From: Xenophilus sp. E41
GTDB lineage: Bacteria > Pseudomonadota > Gammaproteobacteria > Burkholderiales > Burkholderiaceae_C
Reading direction: 5' to 3'
NCBI RefSeq assembly: GCF_003671765.1
Contig: NZ_QPIB01000012.1
Location: 457,366-521,365, forward strand
DNA: 64,000 nucleotides
This document shows, piece by piece, positions 17,739 through 25,732 of the stretch. Made by a program: the position numbers and the translations under genes. The first letter of the stretch is position 1. Each line of letters starts with the position of its first letter. The notes below the pieces were generated by a model, which did no database searches, was not told the origin of the DNA, and saw only the letters and a list, made by a program, of their open reading frames with translations.

Positions 17739-20690
17739 ATGACGAAGACTTTGGTGATTGCGGAGAAGCCCTCGGTGGCCCAGGACATCGTGCGCGCGCT
17801 CACGCCGGTGGCCGGCAAGTTCGACAAGCACGACGAGCATTTCGAGAACGAACAGTACGTGGTGACCAGCGCCGTGGGCCACCTGGTGGAGATCCAGGCC
17901 CCCGAGCAATACGACGTCAAGCGCGGCAAGTGGAGCTTCGCGCACCTGCCGGTGATCCCGCCGCACTTCGACCTCAAGCCCGTCGACAAGACCAAGACGC
18001 GCCTGAACGCCGTGGTCAAGCAGGCCAAGCGCAAGGACGTGACGCAGCTGGTCAACGCGTGCGACGCGGGCCGCGAGGGGGAGCTGATCTTCCGCCTGAT
18101 CGAGCAGTACGCCGGCGGCAACAAGCCGCTGGGCAAGCCGGTCAAGCGGCTGTGGCTGCAGTCGATGACGCCACAGGCCATCCGCGACGGCTTCGAGTCG
18201 CTGCGCACCGAGCAGCAGATGCAGGGCCTGGCCGACGCCGCGCGCTCGCGCTCCGAGGCCGACTGGCTGGTGGGCATCAACGGCACGCGGGCCATGACGG
18301 CCTTCAACTCGCGCGACGGCGGCTTCTTCCTCACCACGGTGGGCCGGGTGCAGACGCCGACGCTGTCGGTGGTGGTGGAGCGCGAGGAGCAGATCCGCAA
18401 GTTCGTGAGCCGCGACTACTGGGAAATCCACGGCATCTTCGGCGCCGAGGCCGGCCAGTACCCCGGCAAGTACTTCGACCTGGCCTGGAAAAAGGCCAGT
18501 GCGCCGCTGCTGCTGAACTCGCAAGGTGTGGGCGAGCCCGACCCCGAGCAGCGCGCCGACCGCGTGTGGAGCGAGGCCGAGGCGCGCGCCATCGCCGACG
18601 CGGCCCGCGGCCAGCCCGCCACGGTGACGGAGGAAAGCAGGCCGACGACGCAGGCCTCGCCGCTGCTGTTCGACCTCACCTCGCTGCAGCGCGAGGCCAA
18701 CAGCCGCTTCGGCTTCTCGGCCAAGACCACGCTGGCACTGGCCCAGTCGCTCTACGAACGCCACAAGGCGCTGACCTACCCGCGGACCGACTCGCGCGCC
18801 CTGCCCGAGGACTACCTGCCGGTGGTCAAGCAGACCATGGGCATGCTGGCCGACAGCGGCATGAAGCACCTGGCGCCCTTCGCGCAGCAGGCCATCGACG
18901 GCAACTACGTCAAGCCGAGCAAGCGCATCTTCGACAACGCCAAGGTGTCGGACCACTTCGCGATCATCCCCACCTTGCAGGCGCCCAGCGGCCTGTCGGA
19001 TGCGGAACAGCGCCTGTACGACTTCGTGGTGCGGCGCTTCCTGTCGGTGTTCTTCCCCAGCGCCGAATTCCAGGTCACGACGCGCATCTCGACGGTGGAA
19101 CGCGAGTCGAAGAAGTACGCCTTCCGCTCTGACGGCAAAGTGCTGGTCAAGCCGGGCTGGATGGCCATCTACGGCAAGGAGGCCGTGAGCGAGGACGACG
19201 AGAAGGACGGCAAGAACCTGGTGCCGGTGAAGCCGGGCGAGCGGGTGAAGGTCGAATCGGTGGAACCCAAGGGCCTGAAGACTCGGCCGCCGGCCCGCTA
19301 TTCCGAAGCGACGCTGCTGGGCGCCATGGAAGGCGCCGGCAAGACCATCGACGACGACGAACTGCGCGAGGCCATGCAGGAGAAGGGCCTGGGCACGCCG
19401 GCCACCCGCGCCGCCATCATCGAAGGCCTGCTCAACGAGAAGTACATGCTGCGCGAGGGCCGCGAACTGATCCCCACCGCCAAGGCCTTCCAGCTCATGA
19501 CGCTGCTGCGCGGCCTGGGCGTGGAGGAACTGTCCAAGGCCGAACTGACGGGCGAGTGGGAATACAAGCTCGCGCAGATGGAGAAGGGCCAGCTCAGCCG
19601 CGACGCCTTCATGCGCGAGATCGCGGCCATGACCGAGCACATCGTCAAGAAGGCCAAGGAGTACGACCGCGACACGGTGCCGGGCGACTACGCGACGCTC
19701 GAGGCGCCCTGCCCCAACTGCGGCGGCATCGTGCGCGAGAACTACCGGCGCTACGCCTGCACCGGCAAGTCGGGCAACGGCAGCGACGCCTGCGGTTTCT
19801 CCTTCACCAAGTCGCCGGCCGGCCGCACCTTCGAGATCGCGGAAGCCGAGCAGCTCGTGCGCGACAAGCACATCGGTCCGCTGGAGGGCTTCCGCTCCAA
19901 GGCCGGCTGGCCCTTCGTGGCCGAGATCCGGCTGGCCTTCAGCGACGAGGACAAGAACTGGAAGCTGGAGTTCGACTTCGGCGACGACGGCAAGGACCCG
20001 GCCGAGACCGGCGAGATCGTCGACTTCAGCGGCCAGGAGAGCCTCGGACCCTGCCCCAAGTGCAAGGGGCGCGTGTTCGAGTTCGGCGCCAACTACATCT
20101 GCGAGCACTCGGTGCCGACGCCGCAGCAGGCCGTGCCCAGCTGCGACTTCAAGACCGGCAAGGTGATCCTGCAGCAGCCGGTGGAGCCCGAGCAGGTGCG
20201 CAAGCTGCTGACCGAGGGCAAGACCGACCTGCTCGACAAGTTCGTCAGCATGCGCACGCGGCGCACCTTCAAGGCTTTCCTGGTGTGGAACGCCGAGGAG
20301 GGCAAGGTGACCTTCGAGTTCGAGCCGCGCACCAGCAAATTCCCGCCGCGCAAGACCTTCGCGGCCAAGGCGGCACCCGCCAGGAAGACCGCGGCGGCGA
20401 AAAAGGCGCCTGCCGCCAAGAAGACGGCGGCGCCAAAGGCGCCACGCAAGGCCGCGGCCGGCACCGGCCTCACGCCCAGCGCCGAACTCGCGGCCGTGAT
20501 CGGCACCGAGCCGGTGCTGCGCACCGAGGCGACGAAGAAGCTGTGGGACTACATCAAGGCCCAGGGACTGCAGGACCCGGCGGACAAGCGCAGCATCCGC
20601 GCCGACGCCAAGCTGCAGGCCGTGTTCGGCAAGCCCAGCGCGACGATGTTCGAACTGGCCGGCCTGCTGGGCAAGCACCTGGCCAAGTGA
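17739..20690 (+). CDS. topB: DNA topoisomerase III with C-terminal SWIB domain
   Basis: A 983-residue type IA topoisomerase. The TOPRIM domain starts TLVIAEKPSVAQDI and has DAGREGELIF; the catalytic Tyr347 is in TYPRTDSR. Zinc-binding segments follow, with CPNCGG near residue 658 and CPKCKG near 772. After a Lys/Ala/Pro linker, the last 85 residues (LTPSAELAAVIG...LWDYIKAQGLQDPADKR...) form a SWIB/MDM2 domain. The enzyme relaxes and decatenates DNA by single-strand passage. The SWIB tail is also seen on some chlamydial and betaproteobacterial topoisomerases. Confidence 0.95.
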   Translation: MTKTLVIAEKPSVAQDIVRALTPVAGKFDKHDEHFENEQYVVTSAVGHLVEIQAPEQYDVKRGKWSFAHLPVIPPHFDLKPVDKTKTRLNAVVKQAKRKDVTQLVNACDAGREGELIFRLIEQYAGGNKPLGKPVKRLWLQSMTPQAIRDGFESLRTEQQMQGLADAARSRSEADWLVGINGTRAMTAFNSRDGGFFLTTVGRVQTPTLSVVVEREEQIRKFVSRDYWEIHGIFGAEAGQYPGKYFDLAWKKASAPLLLNSQGVGEPDPEQRADRVWSEAEARAIADAARGQPATVTEESRPTTQASPLLFDLTSLQREANSRFGFSAKTTLALAQSLYERHKALTYPRTDSRALPEDYLPVVKQTMGMLADSGMKHLAPFAQQAIDGNYVKPSKRIFDNAKVSDHFAIIPTLQAPSGLSDAEQRLYDFVVRRFLSVFFPSAEFQVTTRISTVERESKKYAFRSDGKVLVKPGWMAIYGKEAVSEDDEKDGKNLVPVKPGERVKVESVEPKGLKTRPPARYSEATLLGAMEGAGKTIDDDELREAMQEKGLGTPATRAAIIEGLLNEKYMLREGRELIPTAKAFQLMTLLRGLGVEELSKAELTGEWEYKLAQMEKGQLSRDAFMREIAAMTEHIVKKAKEYDRDTVPGDYATLEAPCPNCGGIVRENYRRYACTGKSGNGSDACGFSFTKSPAGRTFEIAEAEQLVRDKHIGPLEGFRSKAGWPFVAEIRLAFSDEDKNWKLEFDFGDDGKDPAETGEIVDFSGQESLGPCPKCKGRVFEFGANYICEHSVPTPQQAVPSCDFKTGKVILQQPVEPEQVRKLLTEGKTDLLDKFVSMRTRRTFKAFLVWNAEEGKVTFEFEPRTSKFPPRKTFAAKAAPARKTAAAKKAPAAKKTAAPKAPRKAAAGTGLTPSAELAAVIGTEPVLRTEATKKLWDYIKAQGLQDPADKRSIRADAKLQAVFGKPSATMFELAGLLGKHLAK

Positions 20691-20692
20691 AG

Positions 20693-20706
20693 GCGCCGCG
20701 CGGCGC
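20693..20706. terminator. GC palindrome between convergent topB and luxI
   Basis: GCGCCGCGCGGCGC is a perfect 14-base palindrome in the 28-base gap between the stops of topB and luxI. It may form a bidirectional hairpin; there is no T run. Confidence 0.4.
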
Positions 20707-20718
20707 GGCGGGCCCGGT

Positions 20719-21312
20719 TCAGTGGACGGCGGGCCGGCGCGGCGGCGGCGGGGTGCGGTCCGTCACCTCGATCCAGCACGCGAAGAGCGGATGGCCGTCC
20801 ACCATCACCGGCGGCGCGGCGCGGTGGGCGCGGAAGCCCTCGCGCCGCAGCAGGCGCTCGATGCCCAGCGGCGAGACGGTGATCATGCGCTGCACCCCGT
20901 GCGCGCGCGCCACCGCGATGGCCTCTTCAAGCAGCCCCACCGCCACCGGCGAGGAGAATTGCCCCATCGCGCCCTGGCCCGTGGCCGTGAAGTCGACCGC
21001 CGCGAAGCGCGACAGCTCCCACACCAGCGGGTCGCAGGGCGGCGTGGCGCCGCCGAGCAGCTGCGGAAAGACCTCGCTCAGCAGGTAGGGGCTGGTGGTC
21101 GGCAGCAGGCGCGCCGTGCCGACGATCTCCTCCTTCGCATCGCGGGCCGCCAGGTACAGCGTGCCGGCATGGTCGAACTGGTCGCGCTCGCGCCCGGGGG
21201 GCGTGTCGAGCTCCCAGCCGAGCATCTCGACGAAGACCTTGTAGCGGTATTGCTCGACGCTCTGGAGCAGCTGGGCGCTGAGTTGATGGGGGCGGCCGGA
21301 AAGTACTTCCAT
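20719..21312 (-). CDS. luxI: Acyl-homoserine-lactone synthase (LuxI family)
   Basis: A 197-residue autoinducer synthase. LuxI landmarks appear in order: YRYKVFVEMLGWEL, the acidic E-x-DQFDH segment, VGTARLLPTTSPYLLSEVFPQL, and WELSRFAAV with the conserved E and R. It joins S-adenosylmethionine and an acyl-ACP to make an AHL signal. The acyl chain cannot be read from sequence. It follows the DUF4902-like gene, and a lux-box-like site lies 57-76 bases before its start. Confidence 0.92.
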   Translation of the reverse strand: MEVLSGRPHQLSAQLLQSVEQYRYKVFVEMLGWELDTPPGRERDQFDHAGTLYLAARDAKEEIVGTARLLPTTSPYLLSEVFPQLLGGATPPCDPLVWELSRFAAVDFTATGQGAMGQFSSPVAVGLLEEAIAVARAHGVQRMITVSPLGIERLLRREGFRAHRAAPPVMVDGHPLFACWIEVTDRTPPPPRRPAVH

Positions 21313-21368
21313 GTGATTAATCCCGAAGGTTGTATCGGGGCATTTCAGCGCCCGGCCGAGCGCAGCGG

Positions 21369-21388
21369 AACTATCAGTTCTTGTAGGT
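21369..21388. promoter_or_regulatory. Lux-box-like site upstream of luxI
   Basis: AACTATCAGTTCTTGTAGGT is a 20-base imperfect dyad (CTATCAG/CTTGTAG). It shares the core CTATCAGTTCT with the site at 22898. It overlaps the first base of the DUF4902-like stop codon and lies 57 bases upstream of the luxI ATG. Confidence 0.55.
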
Positions 21389-21780
21389 CATGCCGTCACG
21401 GGTGCGCTGCACGCCGCCCGCCAGGCAGGTCGCTGCCAGTCGATGGCGTCGACGAAACGCGCGAGGGCTTCGAGGCTCTCCTCCATCGGAAGCGGCTCCT
21501 GTGCATCCGAAACGAGCAGCACGTTGGTGCGCGGCAGCCCCTGCCGCACGATGCCGCCGCCGGCGGGCGTGCTCTGCCAGGCCCAGTCCCAGCCGATGCT
21601 CAGCGCCGGCTCGACCGGGCTGACCCACTCGGTGTAGCCCGACAGCGCCGTGGCACTGCCGCAGCGCGGATCGGCGTGGGCCGGCTCGTCGTCCATGCCG
21701 GACATCAGGTGCTGCAGGGGAATGCGCTCGAGCGTGCGTCGAGGCAGGTGCAGATAGCCATCGGAAGAGAAAACAGGCAT
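21388..21780 (-). CDS. DUF4902-like quorum-sensing-linked protein
   Basis: A 130-residue protein: MPVFSSDGYLHLPRRTLERI, then LQHLMSGMDDE, ALSGYTEWVS, SIGWDWAW, and PRTNVLLVSDAQ. I recognise this pattern as the DUF4902 family, often encoded beside luxI/luxR in proteobacteria; its function is unknown. AAGGAG seven bases before ATG 21780 sets the start. It precedes luxI on the same strand and is divergent from luxR, so it may modulate AHL signalling as other intergenic luxI/R proteins (RsaL, RsaM) do. Confidence 0.75.
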   Translation of the reverse strand: MPVFSSDGYLHLPRRTLERIPLQHLMSGMDDEPAHADPRCGSATALSGYTEWVSPVEPALSIGWDWAWQSTPAGGGIVRQGLPRTNVLLVSDAQEPLPMEESLEALARFVDAIDWQRPAWRAACSAPVTA

Positions 21781-21817
21781 GAAAGACTCCTTGGGAAGGG
21801 GTTCGACACAACCCAGA

Positions 21818-21833
21818 CTGGCGCTCATGCCAG
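21818..21833. promoter_or_regulatory. Dyad in the luxR/DUF4902 divergent spacer
   Basis: CTGGC-GCTCAT-GCCAG is a 5-base inverted pair 38 bases upstream of the DUF4902-like start. It could be a second LuxR-type or other operator. The evidence is weak. Confidence 0.25.
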
Positions 21834-22078
21834 CCTGGAGGGAGCACGGGGACGCACCGACTCCATGGGCGCATCATTCGGCGCGGTCGCGGCAAAACGC
21901 ACGCGAGGACGCCGCAGGCTCGGCGGGATGCTCCGATCTCCGACAGAACACCGGCCCCGTTTCATGTAAATTGAGCGCTTCAGGGGGCCCTCCGCCGCCG
22001 CTGCTGCGGCGCACCATCCGGATCGATTCATGCCCAGCCTTCAGGCCTCGGCCATGTTTTCTTGCGAGTGGGTGCCAC

Positions 22079-22792
22079 GTGCCGCCGTCCACTGACCACC
22101 TGCTCAGCATGCTGGACCGCGCCACCAGCGAGCAGGCGGTGTTCGACGCCCTGCGCGCGGAAACACGGCGACTGGGCTTCGAGCACTGCGCCTACGGGCT
22201 GCGGCTGGCGGTGCCGGTGTCCAACCCCAAGGTGATCACCCTCAACGACTACCCGACGTCGTGGCAGGCGCGCTACCTCGAGGCGGGCTACCTGCACATC
22301 GATCCCAGCGTGCGGCACGGCCGGCAGAGCCAGAGCCCGCTGGTCTGGACGGACGCGATGTTCGCCTCCGCGCGGCAGATGTGGGACGAGGCGCGCGACC
22401 ACGGCCTGCGTGTGGGCTGGGCGCAATCCAGCCTCGACGGCTTCGGCGTCGGCGGCATGCTGACCCTCTCGCGTTCGCACGAACCCCTGACCGAGCGCGA
22501 GTTGCGCGAGAAGGAGAGCGCGATGCGCTGGCTGGTGCAGGCGGCTCACCTGGCGCTGTCGCGGCTCATGAAGCCGCGCTACGCGGTCCAGCCGGAAGCG
22601 CCGCTCACGCCCCGGGAGCTCGAGGTCCTCAAGTGGACGGCCGACGGCAAGACGGCGCCCGACATCGGCGACATCCTGGGCATTTCGGTGCCGACGGTGA
22701 ACTTTCACATCAAGAACGTGGTGCACAAATTGAAAGCTCCCAACAAGACCGCGGCCGTGGTCCAGGCCCTGATGTCGGGCCTGCTCAACTGA
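22079..22792 (+). CDS. luxR: LuxR-family AHL-responsive transcriptional regulator
   Basis: A 237-residue regulator from GTG 22079 (ATG 22109 would give 227). The autoinducer-binding domain shows the family invariants in YPTSWQARYLEAGYLHIDPSVRHGR, PLVWTD and VGGMLTLSRS. The C-terminal GerE-type helix-turn-helix is LTPRELEVLKWTADGKTAPDIGDILGISVPTVNFHIKNVVHKL. It is divergent from the DUF4902-luxI pair, so it is almost certainly the cognate receptor. It probably binds the CTATCAGTTCT sites upstream of luxI and of the next gene. Confidence 0.92.
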   Translation: MPPSTDHLLSMLDRATSEQAVFDALRAETRRLGFEHCAYGLRLAVPVSNPKVITLNDYPTSWQARYLEAGYLHIDPSVRHGRQSQSPLVWTDAMFASARQMWDEARDHGLRVGWAQSSLDGFGVGGMLTLSRSHEPLTERELREKESAMRWLVQAAHLALSRLMKPRYAVQPEAPLTPRELEVLKWTADGKTAPDIGDILGISVPTVNFHIKNVVHKLKAPNKTAAVVQALMSGLLN

Positions 22793-22897
22793 GACACCCC
22801 CGAGACGCCGGCGCGCCGGTCGGCAGGCACGCCGCCCCGGCGACCGGGTCCTGTCGCATCCGCAGCCCCAAGCTTGCCTCGGGCCCGGGCGTTACGA

Positions 22898-22917
22898 ACC
22901 TATCAGTTCTGGGAGCT
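22898..22917 (+). promoter_or_regulatory. Lux-box-like site upstream of the 22957 gene
   Basis: ACCTATCAGTTCTGGGAGCT shares CTATCAGTTCT with the luxI site and has partial dyad symmetry. It lies about 40 bases before the next start codon, a usual distance for LuxR activation. Confidence 0.5.
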
Positions 22918-22956
22918 GCGACCCGGGCGGAATGTCGATTCAATCGAGGCATGGGA

Positions 22957-23724
22957 ATGTCCATGCTCTTGAACAGTGCCGAAATCCGCGTCCACCTGGC
23001 GCCTGGAGCCCTGCTCGCCTGCGAGATCCGCCGCACCTGGGGGCGGTCGCGCGTGACGCGCAAGGCCAGCTTCCAGTGCTTTCCCGGCGAGCGGCCGGCC
23101 GCCCTGCAGGCCCTGCGGCGCTGGATCGAGGAAGGGCCCGCGCGCCGCAGCCTGGTCTGGATCGTCGGGCCCACCGAAGCCCAGTATTTCGTGCTGCCGT
23201 GGTCGCCCGAGTGGGTCGACCCCCGCACGCGCGACGCCTATGCGCGCGCCCGCTACGAGCAGCTCTATGGCCGCCAGGCCGAGGCGGCGTCCTTCTGCTT
23301 CGCCGATCCCTCGCCGGACGGCGAGCAGCTGGTGTCCTGCATCTCGGCCACGCTGCATGCCGAGCTGGAAGGATTCGCCGACGCCTGCGGATGCGAACTC
23401 GGCGGCATCAAGCCCTCGGTGGCGGCCGTGTGGGAGCGTTTTCGCGAGGTGCTGGAGACCGAGCAAGGCACCCTGTGCATCGTCGAGGGCGACCGCCAGG
23501 CCCTGGTACGCCACGACCGCACCCGCATCGAGGACATCGTGGTGCGCCAGCGTGGCTCCCACGAGCCCATCGAGGCCGGGGCATCAGGGATCTACCGCCG
23601 CTTCTCCACCACGCCGGAGCGCGTGCCCAGCCTCGGCGCGGCAGAACTGCGGCTGCCGGCGCAGGCGGGCTTCGACAACTCGGGGGACGCGGCCTATGCG
23701 GTCGCGCTCTGCGGCGCGCTCTGA
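22957..23724 (+). CDS. Hypothetical protein, probable quorum-sensing target
   Basis: About 255 residues. Starts at 22951, 22957 and 22963 are in frame; GAGG seven bases before 22957 favours that one. I do not recognise the family. The N-terminal half has alternating strands (IRVHLAPGALLACEIRRTWG, SLVWIVGPTEAQYFVLPW) and the C-terminal half has GTLCIVEGDRQALVRHDRTRIEDIVV, vaguely like an actin-type ATPase fold of PilM/GspL proteins. There is no signal peptide or membrane segment. It lies downstream of luxR in the same direction, behind a lux-box-like site. Confidence 0.65.
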   Translation: MSMLLNSAEIRVHLAPGALLACEIRRTWGRSRVTRKASFQCFPGERPAALQALRRWIEEGPARRSLVWIVGPTEAQYFVLPWSPEWVDPRTRDAYARARYEQLYGRQAEAASFCFADPSPDGEQLVSCISATLHAELEGFADACGCELGGIKPSVAAVWERFREVLETEQGTLCIVEGDRQALVRHDRTRIEDIVVRQRGSHEPIEAGASGIYRRFSTTPERVPSLGAAELRLPAQAGFDNSGDAAYAVALCGAL

Positions 23725-23730
23725 CGCGCG

Positions 23731-24081
23731 TCAGAGGTCGAGTTCACGCGACAGCCAGGGCGGCGCCTCATCCAGGTCGCGCAGCAGGTAGTGCCGCACC
23801 TGCGGCTCGTGGTCGAACAGCTTGGGACGGTCCGCCGGGTCGATGGACGGCGCGGCCGGCGTGCTGCCGGTGAAGGCCTCGATGCTCGCCATCGATTCCC
23901 AGACCGACATGACGACCACCTCGGTCGTGCCGTCGCCGATGTCGCGGAACAGCGCGCTGGCCCGCAGGTTGCCCGGCTGGGCGGCCAGCTCCGGCAGCTT
24001 GGTCGCCTCGAGGTGCAGGCGGCACTCCTCGCGCAGGGCGGCGCGGATCCAGAAGGTCCAGGTGCGCAGGATGGGGTCCAT
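23731..24081 (-). CDS. Antibiotic biosynthesis monooxygenase (ABM)-like protein
   Basis: A 116-residue protein of dimeric alpha/beta barrel type: MDPILRTWTFWIRAALREECRLHLEATKLPEL, then GNLRASALFRDIGDGTTEVVVMSVWESMASIEAFTG, the strand-helix pattern of ABM/YgiN-like quinol monooxygenases. The substrate is unknown. No strong ribosome site precedes ATG 24081. It is convergent with the preceding hypothetical gene. Confidence 0.65.
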   Translation of the reverse strand: MDPILRTWTFWIRAALREECRLHLEATKLPELAAQPGNLRASALFRDIGDGTTEVVVMSVWESMASIEAFTGSTPAAPSIDPADRPKLFDHEPQVRHYLLRDLDEAPPWLSRELDL

Positions 24082-24280
24082 CGGAGGGCAGGGGAAGGGC
24101 CAGCAACCAGAGGGTGACGACGCTGGCGCAAACGGGGCGTCCGCGCCGGCTCCATCATGCATCGCCGCACGCCGTTGCCAAGCCCCCCGGCACGGGCGTT
24201 ACGGTCTTGCGCCGCGCCCGGCCGCATCTCCCCCGCCCTGTGGAAGCAACGGCCCGGCCGACCGGGCCGCCCGCGCCGAA

Positions 24281-24294
24281 ACGAAGTATTTCGT
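24281..24294. promoter_or_regulatory. Small dyad ACGAA-GTAT-TTCGT
   Basis: A perfect 5-base inverted repeat 32 bases before the small gene at 24327. A GC-rich hairpin (GGCCCGG..CCGGGCC, 24251-24268) precedes it. It resembles the CGAAATG/CATTTCG dyad at 46521. Confidence 0.3.
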
Positions 24295-24326
24295 AGCACA
24301 CTCCGTCCCTCGAAAAGGGACTGGAC

Positions 24327-24548
24327 ATGGCAAAGAGCATGAATGTCGATGCGCTGAGCGACAGCGCGCTGGCTCGGATGGCGTGGGAAAGACGGCGCGA
24401 GGCGCTGCATGGAGACCGCCACGCCCTGCGCGCCGCGCGCGAGCTCGACAAGGAGTTGCGTCGCCGCGACGCGATCTACGCCAGCGGCTTCGGCGCGCTG
24501 ATGCCGGCACGGGCCGCCCCGCGCGCCTGGTGGCAGTTCTGGCACTGA
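24327..24548 (+). CDS. Small conserved-type hypothetical protein
   Basis: A 73-residue protein, highly charged and helical (residues 5-48: DALSDSALARMAWERRREAL then RAARELDKELRRRDAIY), ending in an aromatic tail AWWQFWH. There is no membrane segment or known motif. A purine-rich GGGACTGG precedes the ATG. It is convergent with the acyl-CoA dehydrogenase gene. Function unknown. Confidence 0.6.
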   Translation: MAKSMNVDALSDSALARMAWERRREALHGDRHALRAARELDKELRRRDAIYASGFGALMPARAAPRAWWQFWH

Positions 24549-24567
24549 ACGACCGGCCCTGCGGGCG

Positions 24568-25716
24568 CTACAGGGCCCGCGCGATCACCTCCTTCATGAT
24601 CTCGCTGGTGCCGCCGTAGATGCGCTGCACCCGGGCATCGGCGTACATGCGCGTGACCATGTACTCGTTCATGAAGCCGTAGCCACCGTGCAGCTGGACC
24701 AGCTCGTCGAGCACGCGGCCCTGGGCCTCGGAGCCCCACAGCTTGGCCATCGACGCCGTGGCGGTGTCCAGCGTGCCGGCCACCAGCTGCTCCACGCAGC
24801 GGTCGATGAAGGCCCGCCCCACCATGATCTGCGTCGCCACCTCGGCCAGCTTGAAGCGGGTGTTCTGCATGTCGGCGATCGGCTTGCCGAAGGCCTTGCG
24901 CTCCCGCACGTAGGCCAGCGTGGCCTCGTAGGCGCCCTCCATGCAGGCCAGGGCACTGAGGCCGATGATGAGCCGCTCGTAGGGCAGGTCGCTCATGAGC
25001 TGGAAGAAGCCCTGGCCTTCCTGCCCGCCGAGCAGCCGGTCCTGCGGGACGCGCACGCCGTCGAAGAACAGCTCCGAGGTGTCCTGCGCCTTCATGCCCA
25101 TCTTGTCGAGCACGCGGCCGACCTTGAAACCTTCGCAGCCCTCGGTCTCGACGATCAGGATCGAGGTCCCGCGTGCGCCCTGCGCCGGGTCGGTCTTGCA
25201 CACCACCAGGATCACGCCCGCCAGGTAGCCGTTGGTGATGAAGGTCTTGCTGCCGTCGATGACGTAGGCATCGCCATCGCGCACGGCGCGCGTGCGGATG
25301 CCCTGCAGGTCGGACCCCGCACCGGGCTCGGTCATGGCGATGGCGCCCACCAGCTCGCCGCGCGCCATGGCCGGCAGGTACCTCTGCTTCTGCGCCTCGG
25401 TGCCGTGGTTGAGGACGTAGTGCGCCACGATGGAATGCACGGAGTTGCTCATGCCCGTGAGCCCGCGGCGCGCCATCTCCTCGTGGATCACGGCCTCGTG
25501 GCGGAAGTCGCCGCCTGCGCCGCCATAGGCTTCGGGGATGTCGGTGCACAAGAGGCCCAGTTCGCCGGCGCGCCGCCAGATCGGATGGCCCACGTGGCCG
25601 CGGCGCCGTGCGTCCTCGTCCTGCGGGGCCATCTCGGCGTCGATGAAGCGCGCCGCCGTGTCGCGCAGGCTGTCGAGCTCCTCGTTGGTCCAGGAACGCT
25701 TGAACTGCAATGGCAT
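24568..25716 (-). CDS. Acyl-CoA dehydrogenase
   Basis: A 382-residue FAD enzyme with the family signatures AIAMTEPGAGSDLQGI (acyl-CoA/FAD loop), GSKTFITNGYLAGVILVV and, near the end, LHGGYGFMNEYMVTRMYADARVQRIYGGTSEIMKEV. The Glu in LPYERL corresponds to the base of the long-chain/isovaleryl type rather than the medium-chain type. It oxidises an acyl-CoA to the 2-enoyl-CoA. It is the last of four catabolic genes on this strand. Confidence 0.93.
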   Translation of the reverse strand: MPLQFKRSWTNEELDSLRDTAARFIDAEMAPQDEDARRRGHVGHPIWRRAGELGLLCTDIPEAYGGAGGDFRHEAVIHEEMARRGLTGMSNSVHSIVAHYVLNHGTEAQKQRYLPAMARGELVGAIAMTEPGAGSDLQGIRTRAVRDGDAYVIDGSKTFITNGYLAGVILVVCKTDPAQGARGTSILIVETEGCEGFKVGRVLDKMGMKAQDTSELFFDGVRVPQDRLLGGQEGQGFFQLMSDLPYERLIIGLSALACMEGAYEATLAYVRERKAFGKPIADMQNTRFKLAEVATQIMVGRAFIDRCVEQLVAGTLDTATASMAKLWGSEAQGRVLDELVQLHGGYGFMNEYMVTRMYADARVQRIYGGTSEIMKEVIARAL

Positions 25717-25732
25717 GAAGGTCCTCGTGAGG

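Noticed and set aside
16947-20678. A 1243-codon minus-strand frame opposite topB that joins the SET gene
   Set aside because: The N-terminal 1000 codons are antisense to topB; the SET gene has its own start at 17564 and family-complete domain.
24082-24162. N-terminal extension of the ABM-like protein
   Set aside because: The added 27 residues are Pro/Ala/Gly-rich and unlike the family, which starts at the MDPILRTW strand.
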